Source: Bacillus sp. T3
GTDB lineage: Bacteria; Bacillota; Bacilli; Bacillales; Cytobacillaceae
Direction of reading: 5' to 3'
DNA: 64,000 bases
NCBI RefSeq assembly: GCF_033449965.1
Contig: NZ_CP137761.1
Location: forward strand, 2,728,001-2,792,000
Positions 47,016 through 56,649 of this stretch are shown here, in pieces (position 1 is the stretch's first letter; each line of letters opens with the position of its first letter). The notes below the pieces were generated by a model. The model was not told the DNA's origin, did no database searches, and worked only from the letters and a program-made list of their open reading frames with translations. The position numbers and the translations under genes are program-made.

Positions 47016-47567
47016 ATGTTCCTACACAAGATTGATGAGAAAGTTTCATTAAAATTAATTGAGTTAAATGATGCTGAAAGAGTTTTTGAACTAACAGACA
47101 AATCGAGAAATTATTTACGAGAATGGCTGCCATGGCTTGACATCACCAATCATGTCGAAGATACGAAAGAATTTATCCGAGGCTGTTTAAAAGGATATTC
47201 TGAAAATAAAAGTTTAACTACGGTTATTTTATTCAATGGTGAAATGGTTGGAGTTGCAGGCTTTAATAGTCTTAATTGGTCCAACAAGACGGCCTATATT
47301 GGATATTGGCTTGGAGAAGAATATCAAGGAAACGGGATTATGACCAACGTTGCTAAAGCGTTGACCAACTATGCTTTTCATTATCTCCACTTAAATAAAG
47401 TAGAAATTCGTGCTGCCGTCGAGAATAAAAACAGCAGGAATGTCCCAGAAAGATTAGGCTTTATTAATGAAGGAACGATCAGGCAAGCTGAATGGCTTTA
47501 TGACCATTTTGTTGATCATACCGTTTATGGAGTATTAGCAAGCGAATGGAGAGAAATTCATTCATAA
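47016..47567 (+). CDS. RimJ/RimL-type GNAT acetyltransferase
   Basis: 183 residues. GNAT core: WLPWLDITNHVEDTKEFI, YIGYWLGEEYQGNGIMTN (the acetyl-CoA binding QxxGxG-type loop), KVEIRAAVENKNSRNVPERL and GFINEGTIRQAEWLYD. It acetylates amino groups of proteins (ribosomal protein L7/L12 or unknown) or small amines. ATG 47016 is preferred to 47010 because the GGGGG run upstream is then correctly spaced. A short decayed copy of its C-terminus lies at 50827-50958. Confidence 0.88.
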   Translation: MFLHKIDEKVSLKLIELNDAERVFELTDKSRNYLREWLPWLDITNHVEDTKEFIRGCLKGYSENKSLTTVILFNGEMVGVAGFNSLNWSNKTAYIGYWLGEEYQGNGIMTNVAKALTNYAFHYLHLNKVEIRAAVENKNSRNVPERLGFINEGTIRQAEWLYDHFVDHTVYGVLASEWREIHS

Positions 47568-47770
47568 CAATAATATTAAAAGTTATATCTCTTTTTAATA
47601 TTATTACAGATAAACTAGGGACGATCTCCTAGTTTTTATATGTTAACATAATCATACTATCGTTAACAGTATTTTTTCGAAGTCCCTTGGTGGACATATA
47701 TTCTCAAATTCCCTTTCTAAAACTTCATAAATTTATTTTTTCTAAATAAGGATGATTTTCAGTCACTTTT

Positions 47771-47797
47771 ACAGGGGGGACGGTCGATCCCCTGTTT
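47771..47797 (-). terminator. Candidate terminator after the MDR gene
   Basis: ACAGGGG and CCCCTGT flank a short loop directly behind the stop codon. Confidence 0.5.
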
Positions 47798-48768
47798 CAA
47801 CTGATAGTTATAACAACATTCCCTTTTTTGTGTCCTTTTTCAACATATTTGTGAGCTTCGATTATATCTTCGATGGAATAGGAGCGGTCGATTAAGGCTT
47901 TTATTTTCCCATTTTCAATAAGGACTTTGAGAAAGTTTAACGCTTCAGCCGTTTCCGGTGAATTTCGACTTAATAGTAATTTTTTACTACTTGTCAATTT
48001 TGTCCATAGCATCTGTCCACTAGGAAGCGGTTCGGTGATATTGATATAAGTACCATTGTCTTTTAAAACTTTCATACAAGCTGAAAAAGAACTTTTGTTT
48101 ACTGCTTCAAAAATAACATCATAAGTTTCGCCACTACTAGTAAAATCCTCAGCAGTGTAATCAATGACCTTATCGGCTCCCAAAGACTTCACCAAATCTA
48201 AATTGGCTGAACTGCATACACCCGTTACATAAGCCCCAAAATACTTTGCGAGCTGGACGGCATAACTTCCAACACTTCCTGAAGCACCATAAACGAGAAC
48301 CTTTTGGCCTCTTTGAATGTTGGCTTTTCTTAGAAAATATAATGCAGTACGTGCCCCAATTGGAATGGCTGCTGCTTCCTCATAGGTAATATTGGATGGT
48401 TTATGGGTTACGGGTCCGTTTTCTGCTAGACATATATATTCTGCGTAAGCACCAAAACCATTAAGTGAAGCAGCAAATACCTGATCGCCTTTGTTAAACC
48501 TTTTAACCTCTTCCCCTATCGACTCCACTTCTCCAGCTAACTCCATCCCTAATATCTCTTTTTTAGGTTTTCTAAGACCAAGAGTGATACGGGCAGGAAG
48601 CCAAATCATTCGAGGTACTGAAAAACTTCGAGATCGAATATCTGCTACTGAAACAGTTGTTGCCTTCACTTTTACTAATATTTCTTTTTCTTTTGGAACA
48701 GGTTTTTTAACATTTTTCAGTTGAAGAACCTCTGGGGGTCCGTATTTTTCATATACAATTGCTTTCAT
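47797..48768 (-). CDS. Medium-chain (MDR) NAD(P)-dependent oxidoreductase
   Basis: 323 residues. KYGPPEVLQLKNVKKPVPKE, GMELAGEVESIGEEVKRFNK and the Rossmann motif VLVYGASGSVGSYAVQLAKY with the second half DKVIDYTAEDFTSSGETYDV. Zinc ligands of true alcohol dehydrogenases are missing, so it belongs to the quinone-reductase-like branch. It uses NAD(P)H to reduce an unknown enone or quinone. GGAGG precedes ATG 48768. Confidence 0.88.
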   Translation of the reverse strand: MKAIVYEKYGPPEVLQLKNVKKPVPKEKEILVKVKATTVSVADIRSRSFSVPRMIWLPARITLGLRKPKKEILGMELAGEVESIGEEVKRFNKGDQVFAASLNGFGAYAEYICLAENGPVTHKPSNITYEEAAAIPIGARTALYFLRKANIQRGQKVLVYGASGSVGSYAVQLAKYFGAYVTGVCSSANLDLVKSLGADKVIDYTAEDFTSSGETYDVIFEAVNKSSFSACMKVLKDNGTYINITEPLPSGQMLWTKLTSSKKLLLSRNSPETAEALNFLKVLIENGKIKALIDRSYSIEDIIEAHKYVEKGHKKGNVVITIS

Positions 48769-48985
48769 TCATCTTCCTCCAATTCGTCATACACATTTAA
48801 TCTTACGAACCAGATGAAAAAATAGAACAATAAACAGGTGGAGGGTTATTCTGCCTGGAAATACTTATGGACATCCCATGGGTACTCTTTCATTGACACA
48901 ATAAGGAGTGGACAATAAAATATAACAGGTAACTCATTTAACAAATGTGTTAAATATAGAAATCAGAGAGGAGTGGAATCCGAGA

Positions 48986-50419
48986 ATGAAACAATATAAT
49001 ACGAAGGCAATCATGTCGTCTCTGCTCATCTGTGGTTTTGTTGGTATGTTCAGTGAAACAGCACTCAACATCGCAATCAGTAATTTAATGGTTGTATTCC
49101 AAATTACGGCTGCTACTGCACAATGGTTGACGACGGGATTCCTGCTTACTCTTGGCATTCTGATGCCAATGACAGGCTTGCTCCTACAGTGGTTTTCGAC
49201 GAGACAATTATTTATTGGTTCTCTTGTGAGTTCGATTTTGGGTACATTGATAGCCGCACTGGCGATCAATTTCGAAATGCTGATGTTTGCTCGCGTTCTA
49301 CAGGCGGTCGGTATGGGTATATTAATACCGCTTATGTTCAATACAATCCTCGTTGTGTATCCACCTGATAAGCGTGGTGCAGCGATGGGATTTGTAGGAT
49401 TAGTCATTATGTTCGCTCCTGCGATTGGCCCGACTGTTGCAGGGCTTCTAATCGAATATTTCACATGGCACTATATCTTCTGGCTATCACTACCGTTTTT
49501 AGTCTTCGGTCTGTTGGTAGGGTTAAAGTACTTGGAAAATGTATCTGAAGTTACAAAGCCTAAAATTGATCTCCTGTCAGTCGTATTATCAACGATCGGC
49601 TTTGGCGGGGTTGTTTTTGGTTTTAGCAAAGCGGGTGAAGGTGCGGAGAACTGGACCAGCCCAGCCGTTATTTATTTCATCATCATTGGTCTGGTTGCTC
49701 TCGTCCTGTTCACGCTGCGCCAAGTGTATATGCGTGAGCCAATGATGGACCTAGGTGTGTTTAAATTCCCAATGTATAATGTTGGCCTGCTTATGGTATT
49801 GTCTTGTATGATGATTATCTTATCTAGCATGATTATCCTGCCAATGTTTCTTCAAAATGGGATGAAGCTATCCGCGTTCACCGCCGGGCTTATGCTTTTG
49901 CCGGGAAGTGCCCTAAACGGTATACTTTCTCCGCGAATGGGGCGTTTATTTGACAAATATGGTCCAAAATGGCTCGTGATTTCTGGTCTTGCAGTCGTTG
50001 CGTTTATGTTATGGGGCCTTTCCGAGATTACGCCTTCTTCTTCGATTGTGTATATCGTAGCCCTGCATATAGGACTGATGGTTGGGATCTCGATGGTTTG
50101 GATGCCGGCACAAACCAATGGACTGAACCAACTGCCGCCAGAACTTTACCCGCATGGTACGGCCGTCATGAACACGCTACAACAGGTTGCGGGTGCAATT
50201 GGTACAACTGTTGCAATCATTATTTTAACAAGTGGTATGGAGCAATATATGCACAAGTCCACAGCTCCCACCGAGCCAACTGAAGTTGCTAATGCCATGA
50301 CGTTAGGTTCGCAGAACGTGTTCTTGTTTGCAATGATTGTGACACTGATCAGTTTGTTTCTAGCATTCTTTATCCGACGTGTCATCGTTCAACATTCGGC
50401 AATGAATTCGATGCATTAA
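48986..50419 (+). CDS. MFS transporter, DHA2 (EmrB/QacA-type) multidrug family
   Basis: 477 residues with 14 helices. Motifs: WLTTGFLLTLGILMPMTGLL, RVLQAVGMGILIPLMFNTIL (motif C-like region) and GFVGLVIMFAPAIGPTVAGL. ATG 48986 lies 12 bases after GAGGAG; the longer frame from 48947 has no site. It exports drugs or toxic compounds with protons; the actual substrate is unknown. Divergent from the MDR dehydrogenase. Confidence 0.92.
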   Translation: MKQYNTKAIMSSLLICGFVGMFSETALNIAISNLMVVFQITAATAQWLTTGFLLTLGILMPMTGLLLQWFSTRQLFIGSLVSSILGTLIAALAINFEMLMFARVLQAVGMGILIPLMFNTILVVYPPDKRGAAMGFVGLVIMFAPAIGPTVAGLLIEYFTWHYIFWLSLPFLVFGLLVGLKYLENVSEVTKPKIDLLSVVLSTIGFGGVVFGFSKAGEGAENWTSPAVIYFIIIGLVALVLFTLRQVYMREPMMDLGVFKFPMYNVGLLMVLSCMMIILSSMIILPMFLQNGMKLSAFTAGLMLLPGSALNGILSPRMGRLFDKYGPKWLVISGLAVVAFMLWGLSEITPSSSIVYIVALHIGLMVGISMVWMPAQTNGLNQLPPELYPHGTAVMNTLQQVAGAIGTTVAIIILTSGMEQYMHKSTAPTEPTEVANAMTLGSQNVFLFAMIVTLISLFLAFFIRRVIVQHSAMNSMH

Positions 50420-50426
50420 TAGTTCA

Positions 50427-50454
50427 AAAGGGAGCATGAATATGGCTCCCTTTT
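50427..50454 (+). terminator. Terminator after the MFS gene
   Basis: AAAAGGGAGC pairs with GCTCCCTTTT around ATGAATATG. Confidence 0.8.
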
Positions 50455-50705
50455 CATTATGTAAACCTATCTCTTTTCAATTTTATCATCAGGATAGTGG
50501 GCAAATCTTCCAGGAGTTACGTTCATTTACTGGATCTGGGCGGTTCCATGGCCTGACTCCAAATTTTGTTTTTTGATAATCCCAGAGTGCTTCGCGAATC
50601 TCTTCTTCTGTGTTCATTACAAACGCACCGTACTGTGCAATCGGTTCAGGAATTGATTCACCTTCTAAAACTAAAAGATGACTTTCTGTTGCTTCATTTA
50701 AAACA
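50447..50705 (-). pseudogene. Partial duplicate of the pirin gene 3' end
   Basis: About 260 bases match the end of the pirin gene at 52085-52345 with scattered substitutions, on the same strand and including the 3' flank. The copy has no upstream part. It shows a local duplication or a past recombination. Confidence 0.7.
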
Positions 50706-50826
50706 TTTGAAATTGCATTAAGAGATTTTTTTAAAATCTAACGTCTTCTCTTATTTTATCTAAGGATTAATCTGAGGATATTTAATAGGATATGCTGAAA
50801 TAATATTATTTTTTTTCAAAGAAAAC

Positions 50827-50958
50827 TATTGGATTTGCAGGTTTTATAAATGAAGGAACTATCAGGCAGAGGCTGAATGGTATTATGACCATTATTTTGA
50901 TTATACCGTTAATGGAATATTACCAATCGTACGGAGAGAAATGTTTTCAAAACACTAA
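50827..50958 (+). pseudogene. C-terminal relic of a RimL-like acetyltransferase
   Basis: GFINEGTIRQ then, after a two-base shift, AEWYYDHYFDYTVNGILP and a stop at 50958. It is closest to the RimL-type gene at 47016-47567. Confidence 0.6.
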
Positions 50959-51065
50959 CGATAAAAAATTTAACGGGTTCCGTTTCCTTTCGCAATAATT
51001 GAATTTGCAATCGAAAATGTAACTAATTTTGTTTTTTGCATATTTAATTTTACATTACTATAGCA

Positions 51066-51389
51066 TTAATTTTGTTTAAACTTTTCAATATCTCTTTTAT
51101 TTTTCTGCACTTGGATATTTAATCCATCTAGATCTGCATCAATCATACGTACCTGTCTATCTAAGCGGTCAAAACGCTCGTGAATTTCATTTTTGCTGTC
51201 TTCAACATGTTTCTCCACGTTTTCAACATATGGTGTCAAATCTTTAACAATTGAGCTTCTAAGACTATCAATCTTAGTTTCTAATCGATTTTGACCAATT
51301 TCTAATCGATCTTGACCAGTTTCTAATCGAACTTGACCAGTTTTAAGGCCTTTGAGCTCGCCCAATATTTGTTCCAATATTTTTTCCAC
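51066..51389 (-). CDS. Small coiled-coil protein
   Basis: 108 residues from GTG 51389 behind GGAGGT. Heptad-like repeats LETGQDRLEIGQNRLETKI and a long charged helix (EDSKNEIHERFDRLDRQVRM) predict a parallel coiled coil. Proteins of this kind are common in Bacillaceae and phages; function unknown. Confidence 0.65.
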   Translation of the reverse strand: MEKILEQILGELKGLKTGQVRLETGQDRLEIGQNRLETKIDSLRSSIVKDLTPYVENVEKHVEDSKNEIHERFDRLDRQVRMIDADLDGLNIQVQKNKRDIEKFKQN

Positions 51390-51584
51390 ATTAAAACCTC
51401 CCCTAATTTTTATTTTATTATACCAGCTAATTAGAATTTCCGCAGAGAAAAAAGGTGACAAGATGTCAGGCACCATTCGATTTGTTCCGTTTTACCAAAC
51501 AGAGCGGGTGTTCTATCTATTTTAATTGGTATGATAAAATGGTAGTATTAGGCCTGCATTAAAATTAATGACAAGAACAAAAAA

Positions 51585-51869
51585 CTATTTAGTTTCTGTA
51601 TTCTTTTTAAAGATACCAACTAGGAGTGTAATAAGCCCAATCAAGAAAAGAACGCCAAACAACATTACCATAGCCCCTGCTCCAGCGAAACCATCACCGA
51701 CATACACTCCAACTGAAATTCCTACTAACCATGAAAGGAACGGAGCTATTCCAAACATTATGGCTATTCCCCAAATGATTAATTTTCTTTTCTCTGACAT
51801 ACCACGACTTGATTTATAACCTAGTAATATTGATCCAGTCAATTCAAGTAACGCTACTCCTATTGCCAC
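51585..51869 (-). CDS. Small membrane protein (hypothetical)
   Basis: 94 residues with three membrane helices (AIGVALLELTGSILLGY, LIIWGIAIMFGIAPFLSWL, GAMVMLFGVLFLIGLITLL). GTG 51869 is placed by GGGGGGTGA. No family recognised. Confidence 0.6.
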   Translation of the reverse strand: MAIGVALLELTGSILLGYKSSRGMSEKRKLIIWGIAIMFGIAPFLSWLVGISVGVYVGDGFAGAGAMVMLFGVLFLIGLITLLVGIFKKNTETK

Positions 51870-51983
51870 TTCTTCACCCCCCTATATATAAACTTTACCA
51901 CAATTAACCAAAATAAATTTAACATTATTCTGAATCATGAAAACTTATATACAAATTTTGCATACTGTAGCTGAGACAACAAA

Positions 51984-52023
51984 AAATAGGATATGAAAAT
52001 CATTTTGATTTCACATCCTATTT
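51984..52023 (-). terminator. Terminator after the pirin gene
   Basis: AAATAGGATGTGAAA pairs with TTTTCATATCCTATTT with one mismatch and is followed by T residues on the minus strand. Confidence 0.8.
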
Positions 52024-52103
52024 ACCGAGCTAATTTATGAGTTAGCAAACCGAAAAGAGAACACGTTAAAATTAAATCAGGTTCCCTTTCTCATTATGTA
52101 AAC

Positions 52104-53120
52104 CTATCTCTTTTCAATTTTACCATCAGAATAGCGGGCAAATCTTCCTGAGTTACGGTCATTTACTTGGTCTGGTCGGCTCCATGGCCAGCCTCCAAAT
52201 TTTGTTTTTTGATAATCCCGAAGTGCTTCGCGAATCTCTTCCTCTGTATTCATTACGAATGGGCCGTATTGAGCAATCGGTTCAGTGATCGGTTCACCTT
52301 CTAAAACAAGAAGATGACTTTCTTTTGCTCCATTTACGATGGTCAGTTCTTGTTCACCTGCCAGTTTGGCCTGATTCCCTCCTGTAATCACTTCATCCTC
52401 AATTTTTAGTTCATTTCCTTTGTAAAAATATAAATTGCGATTGAGTGTCGCTGAAACAGCCGGTAATGTAACGGATGCTTCTGGTTCCATAGAAATGAGG
52501 TAAATCCCCACATGATGGTTCTCGTCTTTGGCCCATGATGCCTTATTTGGTTCAAGACTTTCCTTTCCATCCAGTGATCCTGAAATAAGCCTGATCGTTG
52601 TTTTCTTCCCGTTATCTGCCGTTAACTCAATCACCGGAATGTCCTCTGCCCATAACATTTTATATTCCGGATCTGCCATTTTATTTTCAGAGGCAAGATT
52701 TAACCAAATTTGAAAAAGCTCAAGCGGATTGTCCTGATCCTGATGAACAAGTGGAAACATCTCTGAATGCAAGCATCCCTTCCCCGTTGTTAACCACTGG
52801 ACATCACCATTTCCATATCGCCCTGAAGCTCCCGTTGAGTCAAAATGGTCGACGAACCCTTCTAAAACTACTGTTACCGTTTCAAAGCCCCTGTGAGGAT
52901 GGTATGGAAATCCTGGAACTGTTTGTCCATGATACATCCGAAATCCGTCTTTTCCAGTAAAATCTTCGCCTAAATTTCTTCCTGCTAACGAAACATTCGG
53001 TCCTTGTGATTCATTCCCTGCTGGATAGGCATCATTGTGATGAACCGCAAACAAAAATGGACTTTCTGCCTTCCATTGAAAACCTAACTTCTGCTGTTGA
53101 AGCACTTTTTTATTGTTCAT
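52104..53120 (-). CDS. Pirin-family protein
   Basis: 338 residues from ATG 53120 behind GAGGAG. Bicupin fold: GFPYHPHRGFETVTVVLEGF and GDVQWLTTGKGCLHSEMFPL give the HxH, His and Glu iron ligands of pirins. Some pirins are quercetin dioxygenases; others regulate metabolism. It is a lone gene. Confidence 0.9.
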   Translation of the reverse strand: MNNKKVLQQQKLGFQWKAESPFLFAVHHNDAYPAGNESQGPNVSLAGRNLGEDFTGKDGFRMYHGQTVPGFPYHPHRGFETVTVVLEGFVDHFDSTGASGRYGNGDVQWLTTGKGCLHSEMFPLVHQDQDNPLELFQIWLNLASENKMADPEYKMLWAEDIPVIELTADNGKKTTIRLISGSLDGKESLEPNKASWAKDENHHVGIYLISMEPEASVTLPAVSATLNRNLYFYKGNELKIEDEVITGGNQAKLAGEQELTIVNGAKESHLLVLEGEPITEPIAQYGPFVMNTEEEIREALRDYQKTKFGGWPWSRPDQVNDRNSGRFARYSDGKIEKR

Positions 53121-53180
53121 AGTCTCGCTCCTCATTTCTTTGTTCTTGAAAAAGGCAGGAATACTTATCATAATCAAGCA

Positions 53181-54851
53181 TTAAAGTTTTCCCAACTCGT
53201 CCAAAAAGGCAGGTCTTTTTTTATTTAAGGACATTAGTTCGTTAATCAGGTCCACTTGTTTTGGCTTTCCTGCTATTTTTTTATATTCCTTAATTTTACG
53301 ACATACACCTTGATATTCTCTGCGATTGGATGAATTTCTTGCAATGGAGGTAATATATTTTTGATAAATTTCAATGACTTCTTCTTTATATTGCTGTGAT
53401 AGCTTCTTAGAGTAATTTTCAATATAACTAGGATTTTTTCTGACGAATTCCAACATTTCTTCCAAATCATTTTCAAACTCGATCATTTTGAGGAATATGT
53501 CTCTGTGATTCCAGCCTTTTTCAGTTTTCAGTTCTTCTTTTAATTTTGTATAGAAATCACCCTGATGTTCTTCTTGGGCTATTTCTTTTAAGTCATGGTA
53601 ATAATCAAAATCACCCGCTAACAAAAGTTCCTTTGCTAATTGACTTTGTTCCTTTTTTAATGAAAGAGATTTATAGGCTGTATACCGATATTTCTTCCAT
53701 TTAGATAGTAACCCTCGATATTGTTGATCCTGAATTTCTCCTTCTTTCGCCACTTCGATCACTTTATGGTAATTTTCCGCTTGTAGATAGTTAGTTATTA
53801 ATTTCTCTCTGAACGATGAAAACTGAAGGTGTTCGTAAATAAATTGTTCGGCATCTTCCTGTGAACCGTATTGCTCAATCAGTTGAAACAATAGTTTGAG
53901 TAAACTTTCATTCCAATAGTCAGTGTATCGATCACTTGAACGATCAACAAGCATGGACTCCATTTTCAATCTTAGCTCTGCCCTAAAATTATCTTCATCC
54001 GCAAATTCAAAGCAAATTTGAAGTAACTCGATCTTGTAATCCTCCCAACCATCAAAAACCGCTTGATCGAGCTGAACTAATAGTTTTTCAAATATTTCTG
54101 TTCTTCGATGGCTTTTCTCGTTCTGGTTAGTAACAATTTCTTGTATTAATTCTAATGTTTCCGTGACAAGATAACCAATATCACCATCGGAATCATCCGC
54201 ATATTGAAACGCCCCAATTGCTTTCTTAAGCAATAGTAAGGAAAGCTCTAGTGCAAGTAGTACATCTGCAGTATCTCTTATCTTATCTATAACATCTCCC
54301 AATTCATTAACAAACGCGCTCGTCTCTCGATACTTTATAAATCCTTCTCTACCTTTATACTTCCTGATAATGGCATTGATTAACTCCTGACATGACTCAA
54401 GCTCATGCTCATGATCACCCTTTGCGTACTTGAGGATGAGACTGGTTTCTAATGTCGGATCATTACTTGCGATATTTAAAATAATATTGACCAATTCTTC
54501 TTTTGGTAACTGACTCATTACTTCTTCAATTGTAATTCGTTTCTGGTTTTTTTTCGTTTTCTTCCCGCTAGACGGGACGGGATTTAACATTTCATTTAAT
54601 TTATAATAGGAAGCAACCTCATGTTTACATACCGGTCCAAAATCATAGGGACAATCACACTCAGAATATACAATATCACCGTTATCCCCAAGCTCAACTA
54701 ACACCTCATAGTCATCGCTTCCTTCAATATAAAAAGCATAAACATTATTGCCTTGTTCAAAAGCTTCTGCGACATGTCCATTTATGTAATAATTGTATCC
54801 CCTGCTTACGATTGTTTTGTCTATCTTGTTTTCAAAATTATTAATGTTCAT
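53181..54851 (-). CDS. SWIM zinc-finger protein
   Basis: 556 residues. The SWIM motif is SECDCPYDFGPVCKHEVASY (CxCx(n)CxH, about residues 64-83). The rest is a long helical repeat-like region (FEKLLVQLDQAVFDGWEDYK and others). SWIM domains bind DNA or proteins; family members sit beside SNF2 helicases or alone. ATG 54851 follows GAGGGAC. Confidence 0.85.
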   Translation of the reverse strand: MNINNFENKIDKTIVSRGYNYYINGHVAEAFEQGNNVYAFYIEGSDDYEVLVELGDNGDIVYSECDCPYDFGPVCKHEVASYYKLNEMLNPVPSSGKKTKKNQKRITIEEVMSQLPKEELVNIILNIASNDPTLETSLILKYAKGDHEHELESCQELINAIIRKYKGREGFIKYRETSAFVNELGDVIDKIRDTADVLLALELSLLLLKKAIGAFQYADDSDGDIGYLVTETLELIQEIVTNQNEKSHRRTEIFEKLLVQLDQAVFDGWEDYKIELLQICFEFADEDNFRAELRLKMESMLVDRSSDRYTDYWNESLLKLLFQLIEQYGSQEDAEQFIYEHLQFSSFREKLITNYLQAENYHKVIEVAKEGEIQDQQYRGLLSKWKKYRYTAYKSLSLKKEQSQLAKELLLAGDFDYYHDLKEIAQEEHQGDFYTKLKEELKTEKGWNHRDIFLKMIEFENDLEEMLEFVRKNPSYIENYSKKLSQQYKEEVIEIYQKYITSIARNSSNRREYQGVCRKIKEYKKIAGKPKQVDLINELMSLNKKRPAFLDELGKL

Positions 54852-55027
54852 CTCATGTCCCTCACCAGTTCCACTGATTAACTTTTTCTTTTTCTATCTC
54901 TAATCTATTATGTATTATTTTTGTTTAAAATCCTACAGGAGAGACAGGCCCTTCACTAGCATTTTCATCCCTTACGCTTTGATATATGATTATTAGTAAG
55001 AAGTTTCTTTAAGGAGTGTGCATTAGG

Positions 55028-55799
55028 TTGAATGAACAAACAAAAATATGTGCGGAGCTTATTCAAAATGCCAAAAACATCGTTGTTTTAACAGGGGCAG
55101 GCATTAGTACAGAGTCAGGGATTAAGGATTTTCGTTCACGAACTGGGATTTACCAGATGGCACCTGGAAACGATTCTGTCGATTGATTATTTTTATCAAC
55201 ATCCGGACCAATTTTATCTTTTTGCTTTTGACCATCTCTATCACCCTGCTGCTGAGCCAAATGCTGGACATAGAATTTTAGCAAAATGGGAAAAAGAAGG
55301 CCGCGTTACATCCATCATTACCCAAAACATTGATGGACTTCATCAAAAGGCGGGAAACGAGCATGTTATTGAATTTCACGGAACGATGAAAACGGCCACC
55401 TGTCCAAACTGTCAAACCCAATATAGCGCAGACGAAATGGTCCTGCGCAAAAGCAAAATGCCCGACTTCTATGTGTGCGACAAGTGCCAAACCGGTCATC
55501 CTCAGGAACGCTACATTAAACCGGATGTTGTCCTTTTCGGCGATACGGGCGAATGGTTTACTGAGGCTGGTTTCCAAACGATTCTCGGACAAATCGAACA
55601 AGCTGATTGTGTATTGGCTTTGGGAAGCAGCTTAAAGGTCACACCGTTCTCTCATTTTCCGGAATATAGAGGTGCTGGTGTCCCGTTGATCATAATTAAT
55701 ATAGGAAAAACAAGGTATGATTTTCTCAATGATACCTATGTCGTTCGGGAGTCAATTGGTGAGTCGTTGATACAAATCGATAACTTTTTAGAAAGATAA
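55028..55799 (+). pseudogene. Sir2-family NAD-dependent deacylase, frameshifted
   Basis: About 257 codons from TTG 55028. The first frame holds IVVLTGAGISTESGIKDFRS and RTGIYQMAP, then stops because of an extra G near 55160. The second continues ETILSIDYFYQHPDQFY, SIITQNIDGLHQKAGNEHVI, EFHGT (catalytic His), zinc cysteines CPNC and CDKC, and ALGSSLKVTPFSHFP. Sirtuins remove acyl groups from lysine using NAD. Everything but one base is intact, so the frameshift may be artefactual. Confidence 0.85.
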
Positions 55800-56034
55800 A
55801 AAAGGTGACAGGTACTATCCAATTTTCTGCATGACGCCTTATTCTTCTAGACCGAGTGAAATTTGTTATCGCCCGAATTTCTCGTTTGCCAGACCATTAA
55901 GTTATCTTAACTATAGCAAAAACACGAAAGTCTGGTTTCACTTTTCCTTGGAAATTCGATTATTCATTATTTTGAAACTGTTTTTCCGTTTGGTTTCTAT
56001 TAAAATAGGATTAAGTACATATCAGGAGGTTGGT

Positions 56035-56262
56035 TTGAACTTGGAAAATTTAGCTCATACACTTGAATTCGTCTCAGGGAAAATTTATATGGTTGAAGCT
56101 CAAGACGGGACCGTTGAAAGATATAGAGTACTAGCGGAAACGCCTTCCCATTTTATCTTTTATAAAGGGAATGACGAAAATGTCGATGTCATTGAAAAAG
56201 CAAAAAATGAGATCGTTGGAATTTATGAAGTGAAGGATTGGGTTGATTCACAGGAAATTTGA
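56035..56262 (+). CDS. Small hypothetical protein
   Basis: 75 residues from TTG 56035, with AGGAGG well placed. LAHTLEFVSGKIYMVEAQDG and TPSHFIFYKGNDENVDVIEK suggest a small beta-barrel domain. No family recognised. Confidence 0.6.
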   Translation: MNLENLAHTLEFVSGKIYMVEAQDGTVERYRVLAETPSHFIFYKGNDENVDVIEKAKNEIVGIYEVKDWVDSQEI

Positions 56263-56362
56263 AGCATTGGTACGATTCTTTTACTTTGAAAAATTTGATT
56301 TTCGCCGTTTGCTCTAATACGTTTAAGTAGGTTAAACCAAGGATTTTGAAAAATTTCGCAGA

Positions 56363-56393
56363 AAAGGGAAGCACACAATAGTGGCTTCCCTTT
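56363..56393 (+). terminator. Candidate terminator after the small protein
   Basis: AAAGGGAAGC pairs with GCTTCCCTTT; T-rich after. Confidence 0.7.
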
Positions 56394-56402
56394 CTTATAT
56401 AT

Positions 56403-56585
56403 ACGGACATACGTTCCGCTATTTTGTCAAAAAGAGTTGTTTTGATAGGCTAAGTGGACATAGAATCCCTTATTTGTAGATATATAGGCAATATTCATTT
56501 GTTTTTAGTTAAATAAGAGACTCCATGTCCGCTAAAAGTAGCAAAATGGTGATTAAAACAAAAATAAGGGTCCTCATGTCCACCA
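56403..56585. repeat. Dispersed four-box repeat, copy 2
   Basis: Same four-box arrangement and direction as the copy at 46264-46445, including the inner piece CAAAAAGAGTTGTTTTGATA and the last reverse box at about 56562-56585. Confidence 0.75.
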
Positions 56586-56649
56586 AATCCAGATGAAGTT
56601 CCATGTTGATAAATGGCCTTAGATTATTTCTCGCCTCAATACAAAAGGT

